A stretch of DNA of 19,667 nucleotides, taken from positions 1 to 19,667 of the forward strand of contig JADJGC010000017.1 in assembly GCA_016708315.1 (NCBI GenBank), given 5' to 3'. The translations under genes and the position numbers were made by a program. The DNA comes from a bacterium (GTDB taxonomy: Bacteria > Zixibacteria > MSB-5A5 > CAIYYT01). Shown here piece by piece: positions 5,202-10,570 of the stretch (positions are counted from its first letter, which is position 1; each line of letters starts with the position of its first letter). The notes below the pieces were generated by a model. That model was given only the letters and a program-made list of their open reading frames with translations. It was not told where the DNA came from and ran no database searches.

Positions 5202-5934
5202 ACTGAACTATTCTTCGAGCAATCCACTCTGCGACTTGCGGTACAACCGAATTCCCTAAGCATCTAACTCTGTCCATCCCTTTGGAAACCCCATTAGCCA
5301 CTCGGCACTCTCTGGGTGCAACATCCCTCGCCCGACGTTGAGCCTCAACCAGTCCGTCATCGTCTGGCCGTTTGCTAATGACCTCCCTGGCGCTGTTGCG
5401 TTTCTCGCTTGCCGCGAATCTCCCGCTGTTAGCGTTGGCAACAATCCAAATGCGGTCCCTGCCTTGCGGCACGCCAAAGTCGGCAGCCGGTATGCAGTGC
5501 CACTCCGCATCATACCCGAGCGAGGCCAGCTCCCCGAGAACTCGAGGTAGCCCCCGAACAACGAGATCTGCGACGTTTTCCATGACGACAAAACGTGGTC
5601 CCAGTTCGCTAATGACTCTCGAGAACTCGTAGAATAATCCACTTCGTTCACCGTCCAATCCTGCGCGTTTTCCACTGCTGCTAACGTCTTGGCATGGGAA
5701 CCCACCGGCAATAACATCCACGTGCTGAGCGCCGGTAAACGTCTTGATGTCGTCATGCTTCGGAACCTTTGGCCAGTGCTTCTCTAAAACCCGTCTAGCG
5801 TATGGATCAATCTCGACCTGCCACGCACATTTCATCCCTGCTCGATCGAACCCCAAATCCATCCCGCCAATCCCTGAAAACAGCGAGCCATATAACAATT
5901 GATTGCATTGTTTCCTACTTGTGGCTGTGTCCAT
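5194..5934 (-). CDS. C5 cytosine-specific DNA methyltransferase (c2)
   Basis: A 246-residue compact C5-cytosine methyltransferase. Motif I is YGSLFSGIGGMDLGF (residues 15-29), motif II WQVEIDPYA (39-47), motif IV GGFPCQDVSSSGKR with catalytic Cys81, motif VI VVMENV (117-121), motif VIII QGRDRIWIVAN (157-167) and motif X CLGNSVVPQVAEWIARRI near the end. The target-recognition region between VIII and X is short, as in small phage enzymes. There is no partner endonuclease nearby. The only in-frame ATG before motif I is at 5932-5934 (MDTATSRKQC), inside attC1. The ATG at 5906-5908, which has the better ribosome-binding site (AGTAGGA), is out of frame. The stop codon is part of the R'' core of attC2. 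Confidence 0.9.
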   Translation of the reverse strand: MDTATSRKQCNQLLYGSLFSGIGGMDLGFDRAGMKCAWQVEIDPYARRVLEKHWPKVPKHDDIKTFTGAQHVDVIAGGFPCQDVSSSGKRAGLDGERSGLFYEFSRVISELGPRFVVMENVADLVVRGLPRVLGELASLGYDAEWHCIPAADFGVPQGRDRIWIVANANSGRFAASEKRNSAREVISKRPDDDGLVEAQRRARDVAPRECRVANGVSKGMDRVRCLGNSVVPQVAEWIARRIVQSI

Positions 5935-5982
5935 GCGGGGTGATCTCAAACTTTCGGAATCAATGAATCAAAGCGTTCGTCG
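5889..5982 (-). repeat. attC-like cassette site attC1 (between c1 and c2)
   Basis: R'' core GTT at 5975-5977 and R' core AAC at 5894-5896. Its left arm and loop match attC6 and attC7 almost base for base, including GGACACAGCCACAAGTAGGA on the minus strand; the right arm is diverged (plus-strand AATTGATTGCATTGTTTCC). The ATG used by the C5 methyltransferase is inside. Confidence 0.72.
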
Positions 5983-5989
5983 CACCTAA

Positions 5990-6496
5990 TCACGGCTCAG
6001 GCGATGTCTGTTCTTCGTAGTCGTGCCTACTCATTTCCTTGGCCTTTACTCGGATTGTCAACTCTTCGCCAGCACCTGGACACATATCCATCCACGCCTC
6101 AACGACGGCCTGTACGTGCGACTCAATGCTGTGACCGTCATCCGTCAGGATGTAGTCATAGCTCTGATCGTAGTGCGGCCACACTTCCCATACGTCGATC
6201 ATTTTTTCGCTAGCGCCGATCATCGCATCCTCTAATTCATCCAGGGTGGGCCGCTTGAACGGTGGAGGCTTGCGGCAGGCGTGGTGCAGTGGATCGCTTG
6301 GCCCAACTGGCATTTCAGCCCAATGGCTTACTGCTGATTTGAATCGCATTGCGTCCGAGTTGAACCAATCATCTTCGGCTGAATCGTAATAGCCAATCCA
6401 GGTCGGTTCGTCGCCAGATTCGAGCGCGACAAGCACGACGAGTGAGTCGTCTGGTAGCTCGACGGACGTGGAAATCCACGTAATGGTTGATTGCAT
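5990..6496 (-). CDS. DUF551-like protein (c1, promoter-proximal gene)
   Basis: A 168-residue protein. The N-terminal 65 residues (ITWISTSVELPDDSLVVLVA, then TWIGYYDSAEDDW and AVSHWAEMPVGP) fit DUF551, a small phage domain with the pattern W-LP-VLV-W-Y-W-HW-P whose role is unknown. The C-terminal part (LDELEDAMIGASEKMIDVWE, DYILTDDGHSIESHVQAVVEAWMD in pieces) is acidic and unassigned. It starts at ATG 6494-6496, with only a weak ribosome-binding site. Unlike the other array genes I see no attC-like site at its 5' end, so it is either the first cassette or a resident gene at which the array begins. Confidence 0.65.
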   Translation of the reverse strand: MQSTITWISTSVELPDDSLVVLVALESGDEPTWIGYYDSAEDDWFNSDAMRFKSAVSHWAEMPVGPSDPLHHACRKPPPFKRPTLDELEDAMIGASEKMIDVWEVWPHYDQSYDYILTDDGHSIESHVQAVVEAWMDMCPGAGEELTIRVKAKEMSRHDYEEQTSPEP

Positions 6497-6542
6497 GTTT
6501 AGATGCTCGCTGCGTAATTGTGAGAGTGGCAGCGGCTGTGGT

Positions 6543-6558
6543 AGAGGCTCGTTTGAGT
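6543..6558. repeat. 16-base direct repeat, copy 1
   Basis: AGAGGCTCGTTTGAGT occurs here and again exactly at 7320-7335. Both copies are in non-coding gaps upstream of plus-strand genes and both are preceded by CTGTG within a few bases. This could be an operator for the HTH protein at 6684-6908, but no function is shown. Confidence 0.5.
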
Positions 6559-6646
6559 GCTTGTAAGATATTCAGTTCGAGAAACGAAGTCAAGCAGATT
6601 TCGGGAATTTATTTTGAACGGGCAAACAAAGTAATTGGCTTTCTAT

Positions 6647-6674
6647 TTGCATCGGTCGAATGATTCGCTATGAT
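6647..6674 (+). promoter_or_regulatory. Possible sigma70-type promoter for the rightward genes
   Basis: TTGCAT (6647-6652), a 16-base spacer and TATGAT (6669-6674) resemble -35 and -10 boxes. The position, just before the ATG at 6684 in the 187-base divergent gap, fits, but a start site near 6681 would make the message almost leaderless, which conflicts with the AGGGG at 6675. Weak. Confidence 0.3.
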
Positions 6675-6683
6675 AGGGGCACA

Positions 6684-6908
6684 ATGATAATGCAAGCAAA
6701 GAAAATGGTCGAGCTTAAATCAGCAAGTGATATCGCGAACCAGATTGGTGTTCACAAAACAACCATAAATCGGATCGCCAAGAGCCAAAACATTGGACAG
6801 ATCATCGGTCAACAGAGAGTGTTTGACAAGAAAGACGCAGACAGAATAAAGTCATTGTGCAAGATTCGTCGAGGAAATCCGAATTTCTTAAAAAAAGCTA
6901 ATCAGTAG
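6684..6908 (+). CDS. Small HTH DNA-binding protein
   Basis: A 74-residue protein starting MIMQAKKMVELKSASDIANQ. Residues about 13-35 (SASDIANQIGVHKTTINRIA) form a clear helix-turn-helix, followed by a basic region (FDKKDADRIKSLCKIRRGN) that resembles the MerR/excisionase type of winged helix, where QQRVFDKKDAD would be the wing. It could be a small repressor, antirepressor or excisionase at the turning point between the leftward array and the rightward operon. ATG 6684 is chosen for the AGGGG five bases upstream; ATG 6660 is in frame but has none. The gene is more AT-rich than its neighbours. Confidence 0.65.
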   Translation: MIMQAKKMVELKSASDIANQIGVHKTTINRIAKSQNIGQIIGQQRVFDKKDADRIKSLCKIRRGNPNFLKKANQ

Positions 6909-6947
6909 CTATTGCACCGACCGAAACATTTGGTAAGATGCCAAGCG

Positions 6948-6976
6948 TTGACATTCACCGTGTGACTGCCAATGAT
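6948..6976 (+). promoter_or_regulatory. Probable sigma70-type promoter
   Basis: A perfect TTGACA at 6948-6953, a 17-base spacer and AATGAT at 6971-6976 lie in the 126-base gap before the zinc-ribbon gene at 7035. A 22-codon frame MPSVDIHRVTANDVYMALRV (6939-7007) overlaps it and is probably not a gene. Confidence 0.45.
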
Positions 6977-7034
6977 GTTTACATGGCTCTTCGAGTGAGT
7001 CGTTAGGATTCTTAATTCGCTGGAGGCTCGGTAC

Positions 7035-7298
7035 ATGGCAACCATGTCGCGTATTTGCAAAGTCTGCAAGCGCCGCTTTTCTATCCCTGCGCGCACTCGA
7101 CCACGCAATACGTGCAGTCACGAATGCTTGAACGAACTTCTATCGCTCCACGTCAACGCCAGCCGCAATAAATCGGGGCAGTTCGTTTGCGAGGACGAAA
7201 GCGGCCGACAACCGCACGACCCAACGCCAGAGCAAATTGCTGCGATGAAGCTGGAAATCAAGACTCGCAATCTCGAAAAGCTGAGGCTGCTCAGATAA
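7035..7298 (+). CDS. Small zinc-ribbon protein
   Basis: An 87-residue protein with CKVCKRRFSIPARTRPRNTCSHEC near the N-terminus (given in parts: CKVCKRRFS and NTCSHEC), a treble-clef-like CxxC...CxxxC zinc site. The C-terminal part (DPTPEQIAAMKLEIKTRN) is a charged helix. Proteins of this layout are common as unannotated small genes in phages and planctomycetes; the role is unknown, DNA or RNA binding being a guess. The start is set by GGAGG eight bases upstream of ATG 7035. Confidence 0.6.
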   Translation: MATMSRICKVCKRRFSIPARTRPRNTCSHECLNELLSLHVNASRNKSGQFVCEDESGRQPHDPTPEQIAAMKLEIKTRNLEKLRLLR

Positions 7299-7319
7299 CC
7301 AAATCACTAGCGAGCTGTG

Positions 7320-7335
7320 AGAGGCTCGTTTGAGT
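7320..7335. repeat. 16-base direct repeat, copy 2
   Basis: Second exact copy of AGAGGCTCGTTTGAGT (first at 6543-6558), in the gap before the gene at 7393 and immediately before a terminator-like hairpin. Confidence 0.5.
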
Positions 7336-7340
7336 CGCGC

Positions 7341-7369
7341 GGCCGGCGCGTAATCCGGCCAAACTTTTT
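7341..7369 (+). terminator. Weak terminator-like hairpin
   Basis: GGCCGG (7341-7346) and CCGGCC (7355-7360) form a six-pair GC stem with an eight-base loop, followed by AAAC and five T. It sits between the zinc-ribbon gene and the gene at 7393. The short stem and the offset T-run make this uncertain. Confidence 0.35.
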
Positions 7370-7392
7370 CTCTTAAATCGAAAGGAATCTAT

Positions 7393-7662
7393 ATGAGCTT
7401 GATGCCAAAAACGCCCGCGCAGATCGAGCATGAGCGCAACGTGCAAATGGCGTCGTGCGATGTAGCGGTAGAGCTTCTGAAGGTTGCGGTTGGTTCGATG
7501 ATGATGGACCTCAAGACGCTGCGATTGCAGTTGCTAACTCTGCATCATGGTAGGGCTACTGCTGATCCATTGGCAGTGAACGAAGCAGCAGTGCGCGGAC
7601 AGAAGTTGTACCGCGATGCTATGGACCGACTGTGGGCCGACTTGCCGTTTCGGTGCGCCTGA
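7393..7662 (+). CDS. Unknown helical protein
   Basis: An 89-residue protein starting MSLMPKTPAQIEHERNVQMA, with AAAGGA six bases upstream. It is predicted largely helical (VAVELLKVAVGSMMMDLKTLRLQLL) and may dimerise; no family is recognised. After its TGA the same frame stays open to 7809 (CKNNDLANPEFVAGAVAHFV and onward), with no good start, so the gene may once have been longer or the open stretch may be chance. Confidence 0.5.
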   Translation: MSLMPKTPAQIEHERNVQMASCDVAVELLKVAVGSMMMDLKTLRLQLLTLHHGRATADPLAVNEAAVRGQKLYRDAMDRLWADLPFRCA

Positions 7663-7781
7663 CATCGTAGACCCACTTGCAAGAACAACGACCTTGCGAA
7701 TCCAGAATTTGTCGCTGGTGCTGTCGCGCATTTCGTGCGAGCAGCCAAGCCGTACTGGTTCGATTGCGAGGAGGTAACGTC

Positions 7782-7859
7782 ATGCGAATCGACCGAGAAG
7801 CAGTAGCGGTTTGGCTGGTGATTGTATGCGGCGTTGTGGCGGTGATCGTGGCTCAATAA
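7782..7859 (+). CDS. Tiny single-span membrane peptide, 25 residues
   Basis: MRIDREAVAVWLVIVCGVVA then VIVAQ: a short charged N-terminus followed by one hydrophobic span. It is too short to be called on its own, but a strong GAGGAGG lies 7 bases upstream of the ATG and the next gene begins 6 bases after its stop. It could be a small phage membrane protein. An upstream extension of the frame contains CRWCCRAFRAS but lacks a ribosome-binding site. Confidence 0.4.
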   Translation: MRIDREAVAVWLVIVCGVVAVIVAQ

Positions 7860-7865
7860 GGATGG

Positions 7866-8216
7866 ATGGCTATGGCTGTTGATGCGATACAAACGGTGTT
7901 GTGCTGGACTGTTTGCGGTGATCTGGCTGTCGTCGAGTTCTTCCGAGACGAAGATCAGTATGTCTTTGCAGCGACACCGAAAACGCTACGCAAGTCGCTG
8001 ATGCTAGTCGGTCAGTGTGCGCGGAATCCTGAGCTGAGTCTAACGTGGGACGATGCGGCGCAGGTCACAAAAGCACTGCGGCAATTGGTCCATGTTCCTG
8101 AGCCAGTTGCCACCTGTCGACGGTGCGGCTGGGCTTGTATGGGTGCTTGTTTTTGGTTGTGGTTTTTGGGTTTGGGTGATTTCAAGGTTTGTTTAACAAG
8201 GAAGTGCGAATGTTAG
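7866..8216 (+). CDS. Unknown protein with Cys-rich C-terminus
   Basis: A 116-residue protein starting MAMAVDAIQTVLCWTVCGDL; ATG 7872 is an equally good start, with AAGGA upstream. The N-terminal 80 residues look like a small folded domain (VEFFRDEDQYVFAATPKTLR, LTWDDAAQVTKALRQLV). The end contains CRRCGWACMGACFWLWF, which may be a metal site or an artefact of the frame. It overlaps the start of csrA by 7 bases. No family is recognised. Confidence 0.5.
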   Translation: MAMAVDAIQTVLCWTVCGDLAVVEFFRDEDQYVFAATPKTLRKSLMLVGQCARNPELSLTWDDAAQVTKALRQLVHVPEPVATCRRCGWACMGACFWLWFLGLGDFKVCLTRKCEC

Positions 8217-8404
8217 TTTTATCTCGGCATATCAACGAACGCATCGTAATCGGTGATGACGTGGTTATCACAGTCGTCGACATACGTGGCGATAAGGTGC
8301 GAATCGGCATTGAAGCTCCGAACGCTACGCCTGTGCATCGACAAGAGGTCTATGACGCGATCAAGCGCATCACAGACGACAACGACACACGGCCAGCGGC
8401 GTAG
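8210..8404 (+). CDS. csrA: CsrA/RsmA-family RNA-binding translational regulator
   Basis: A 64-residue protein, MLVLSRHINERIVIGDDVVI then TVVDIRGDKVRIGIEAPNAT and PVHRQEVYDAI, matching CsrA across its full length, including the N-terminal LVLSR and the VHRQEV motif with the conserved Arg that contacts RNA. CsrA dimers bind GGA-containing mRNA leaders and block or alter translation. AAGGAAG precedes ATG 8210; the longer frame from 8189 is not supported. A strong terminator follows directly, so csrA closes this transcription unit. In a phage it could retune host CsrA targets or time phage gene expression. Confidence 0.93.
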   Translation: MLVLSRHINERIVIGDDVVITVVDIRGDKVRIGIEAPNATPVHRQEVYDAIKRITDDNDTRPAA

Positions 8405-8412
8405 CTGGCCAA

Positions 8413-8458
8413 CCCAGCCGCCGGAGCCTGATGAACGAGGGCGGCTGGGTGTTTTTTT
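8413..8458 (+). terminator. Rho-independent terminator after csrA
   Basis: CCCAGCCGCC (8413-8422) and GGCGGCTGGG (8440-8449) form a perfect ten-pair stem, followed by seven T at 8452-8458. It begins nine bases after the csrA stop codon. Confidence 0.9.
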
Positions 8459-8473
8459 ATAGAGGGTGCAAGC

Positions 8474-8689
8474 ATGAAACAGATTACAGTTCCTGTCCCC
8501 GACAGTCTGATGCAGCGCATCGAAGATCAAGCGAAGCGGCGCAATACGACTGCGGTTGAACTGGTGAGTCTGTGGCTGTGGGATGCGGAGTATCAGAGGA
8601 GGGATGATGGCTTGGGATGCACAACGCGGGGCGATGCTAGTCAGGACCACTGGCAGGTATCAGCCACAGAGCCAAGTCGACGCGACTGA
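8474..8689 (+). CDS. Ribbon-helix-helix-like small protein
   Basis: A 71-residue protein starting MKQITVPVPDSLMQRIEDQA then KRRNTTAVELVSLWLWDAEY. This fits the ribbon-helix-helix fold: a short beta strand (KQITVPVP), then two helices separated by a turn at RNTT. RHH proteins bind operator DNA as dimers. GAGGG lies upstream of ATG 8474. The last 28 residues overlap the start of the next gene by 86 bases and look unstructured, so a frame error near 8600 is possible. Confidence 0.5.
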   Translation: MKQITVPVPDSLMQRIEDQAKRRNTTAVELVSLWLWDAEYQRRDDGLGCTTRGDASQDHWQVSATEPSRRD

Positions 8690-8894
8690 CATCGTTGCTT
8701 GGTTGCGAGAGAATCGAATAGAGCTGGATCGCCACGGGTATTGCCCTGGCGGCTGCGACAAACAACTGGTGCCGCATGAAGTGCATGGCTATGCGGTGTG
8801 CCCGATGACTTACTTGCCATGCGAATCTCGACGACTTTCACTACTCATTCAACATTTAGGAATTGTAAATGGCAAGCGCGACAGCACCACGTAA
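8604..8894 (+). CDS. Unknown Cys-containing protein
   Basis: A 96-residue protein starting MMAWDAQRGAMLVRTTGRYQ; AGAGGAGG just upstream supports ATG 8604 or 8607. A helical stretch (DATDIVAWLRENRIELDRHG) is followed by YCPGGCDKQLVPHEVHGYAV then CPMTYLPC, whose Cys and His residues may bind zinc. The end overlaps the next gene by 26 bases. No family is recognised. Confidence 0.5.
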   Translation: MMAWDAQRGAMLVRTTGRYQPQSQVDATDIVAWLRENRIELDRHGYCPGGCDKQLVPHEVHGYAVCPMTYLPCESRRLSLLIQHLGIVNGKRDSTT

Positions 8895-9610
8895 CGAGAT
8901 GATTAAATCGGATGTCATCGTACCGGAGAGCGACCTGCAAACGATGCTGGCACTCGACAGGACAAGCCAAGCGTGCAGCAAGCAGCTTGTGGAGGCGGGG
9001 ACCAACGAAGCGGTAAAGGCGCTGATTGTGGCTCGGTCGGTTAAGCAGTTCAAATCGCTGCTGAGCGATGCGGTAATGTCCGACATCATGGAGCTACAAA
9101 ACAGCCCGCTTGGATTCCGCACGGACAAGTCGAAAGACGGGGGCTATCCGCTGCCGACCGTGCGGGACTGCGTTGTGCAGGCGTTCATGCGGCCTGCGTG
9201 TGACTGGCAACGAGATCAACATCATTGCGGGCAATCTGTATGTGACCAAGGAGGGATTCGAACGGCTGCTGTCGGAACTGGCTGGATTGGTCAATCTGAA
9301 GATCCAGGTGGGTGTGCCTCAGACGAGCGATAGCGGGGCGCTTGTGCCAGCTCGGGCTGAGTGGATGCTTGGCGGTGTGAAGGATTCGATGACGTGGGAG
9401 AAGGAAGCGACGGCGGATTACCGCATTCCGATCCGCGTTAACTCTTCGATGGGGATCGACGCTATTCTCGGCAAGGCAAAATCGAAAGTACTGCGCACCA
9501 TCTACGCTCGGGTTACTGGATCGAAGCTCTTGGCCGAGCCCGACGCGGACGATGCGATCGATGGCGAAGCTACCGATGTTACGACTGACGGCAAGCTATT
9601 CAAGGAATGA
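8869..9610 (+). CDS. RecT-like phage recombination protein, one frameshift
   Basis: Two frames (8869 to about 9190, then about 9193 to 9610) join into one protein of about 247 residues if one G is added at 9191-9192, giving AFMRGLRVTGNEINIIAGNL across the join. The sequence resembles RecT-type single-strand annealing proteins in layout: VRDCVVQAFMRGLRV, NIIAGNLYVTKEGFERLL, then IPIRVNSSMGIDAILGKA and IYARVTGSKL. I recall similar phage proteins of this kind, but cannot confirm the family. It is in the right context, with RusA, HNH and helicase genes downstream. AGGA precedes ATG 8869. As written the frame is broken, either by a sequencing error or by mutation. Confidence 0.5.
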
Positions 9611-9882
9611 TGCGTTTCGCGATTGTCTACCGTCGCCCGGTGTGCCGCTGCGGTGGTCGGATGGTAACGCATGTGGAGCTAGCGCCGGACGTGTGGCGGT
9701 TCGGCTGCTGGTCGTGCAAGACTGAGATTGACCGGCGGGTGATTGTCGAAGTGGAAGCGGAGGAATGGTATGTGCCAGCTAAGCCTATTCGATCAAAGCG
9801 TGATCGCCAGGCCGAGCGATCCGGTAACAAGCCAAGTGGCAGCAGCGAACGTGCAGCCGAAGCTCTCGGGCCGCAGGGCTGA
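9607..9882 (+). CDS. Small zinc-ribbon protein
   Basis: A 91-residue protein starting MMRFAIVYRRPVCRCGGRMV. CRCGG and, 20 residues later, GCWSCK form a two-knuckle zinc ribbon; VELAPDVWRF between them fits the beta strands. After residue about 55 the frame overlaps the next gene by 113 bases and becomes basic and low in structure, so the functional part is the N-terminal half. ATG 9607 overlaps the TGA of the gene before it. Confidence 0.5.
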   Translation: MMRFAIVYRRPVCRCGGRMVTHVELAPDVWRFGCWSCKTEIDRRVIVEVEAEEWYVPAKPIRSKRDRQAERSGNKPSGSSERAAEALGPQG

Positions 9883-10090
9883 GTTCGTACGGTGCTTGCG
9901 TGAGATCGGCCATCCAGCGACGGCACAAGAAATATCGGCGAGGGCCGAACCGTCGATTCGTGAGAGCGTTCGCAAGCGAGCGAAGGAGTGTGTCAATCTC
10001 GGCTACGTGGTCGAGGTTGGAACCAAGCGGTGTGATGTGACGGGGACGATGGCTATGACGTACTGGGGGCAAAATGAGCTTGAAAAATAA
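9770..10090 (+). CDS. Winged-helix-like phage protein
   Basis: A 106-residue protein starting MCQLSLFDQSVIARPSDPVT, with GGAGG seven bases upstream of ATG 9770. Residues about 30-85 (RRAEFVRCLREIGHPATAQE, ISARAEPSIRESVRKRAKEC, VNLGYVVEVG) have the spacing of a winged helix: three helices, the third of recognition type, then a beta wing. The opening LSLFDQ and DPVTSQ are seen in phage proteins of this kind. It is likely DNA-binding; the target is unknown. Confidence 0.6.
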   Translation: MCQLSLFDQSVIARPSDPVTSQVAAANVQPKLSGRRAEFVRCLREIGHPATAQEISARAEPSIRESVRKRAKECVNLGYVVEVGTKRCDVTGTMAMTYWGQNELEK

Positions 10091-10336
10091 ACGTCAAGAA
10101 AGTTCAAAAAACCATGGATACCCGGTTTTGCTTACAAGGCTAAATGCAGAAAATGCAATCAGATCGAGGGGAAGCGCTAACTTCCCCTCGACCCTAACTA
10201 CTGGCTGTCACGGCCAGCGAGTAGCTATCAGAAGTATATCGGATTCTATGCCGATATTCTCTACAGCACTCGGGTTTGAATTTTCTGTTTCCAGTGTGGG
10301 AACAGGTCAAATGTTTGTCCGTATTTGGTGCAAACG
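10091..10336 (+). other. Gene-poor stretch with three hairpins and an interrupted Cys-containing frame
   Basis: No intact gene is seen. Three strong hairpins follow one another: CGAGGGGAAG with CTTCCCCTCG (10165-10190), CTACTGGC with GGCCAG and GTAG (about 10196-10226), and ATATCGG with CCGATAT (10236-10257). One frame reads as protein (FKKPWIPGFAYKAKCRKCNQ, LPLDPNYWLSRPASSYQKYI, CFQCGNRSNVCPYLV) and runs straight into the HNH gene, but contains a TAA at 10177-10179 and a TGA near 10276. It is either a decayed 5' part of the HNH gene or a structured RNA region. Confidence 0.4.
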
Positions 10337-10570
10337 ATGTCGAAATCTGATAGGGTTGCTGTTTGGTTTAATAGTCTCGGAGTGTGTCAGCACTGCGGAA
10401 AAGCTATTGAATATCTTGGCGTGTGGGACAACGACCACGTTCTGCCAAAGTCAAAAGGTGGATCCAACGGACTCGAAAATCGTCAAATGCTTTGCGCCAA
10501 GTGCAATCGCTCAAAGGGTGCATTAGATGACGAAATTGCAAAAGCTCGAGTTAGAGACCGTGACCTTTAA
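10337..10570 (+). CDS. HNH endonuclease
   Basis: A 77-residue protein starting MSKSDRVAVWFNSLGVCQHC. It has the whole HNH core: CQHC (17-20), DNDHVLPKSKGGSN with the Asp-His pair (about 32-33), ENRQMLCAKCNRSKG with the second CxxC and the final Asn. HNH domains cut DNA with one metal ion; free-standing phage copies act in packaging, homing or recombination. Its ribosome-binding site is weak, and the same frame continues upstream through two stops, so the gene may have lost an N-terminal part. Its end overlaps the helicase start by 44 bases. Confidence 0.8.
   Translation: MSKSDRVAVWFNSLGVCQHCGKAIEYLGVWDNDHVLPKSKGGSNGLENRQMLCAKCNRSKGALDDEIAKARVRDRDL

Noticed and set aside
5256..5756. A 166-codon minus-strand frame overlapping the C5 methyltransferase
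   Set aside because: It is a different frame of the same strand across a gene with all C5 motifs; no ribosome-binding site or domain supports it.
244..5982. Repeats read as a CRISPR array
   Set aside because: The repeats are about 90-100 bp, differ from one another, contain long imperfect inverted arms and are separated by whole genes.
6401..6414. GTTCGTCGC near the start of c1 as its R' core
   Set aside because: It is in the opposite orientation to that needed to match the c1 end and has no arm beside it, so it is probably chance.
6497..6683. An attI site and integrase promoter at the head of the array
   Set aside because: The position would be right, but the rightward gene is a 74-residue HTH protein, not an integrase, and I see no attI-like core.
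6939..7007. A 22-codon ORF, MPSVDIHRVTANDVYMALRV...
   Set aside because: It overlaps a good promoter and has no ribosome-binding site worth the name; kept as non-coding.
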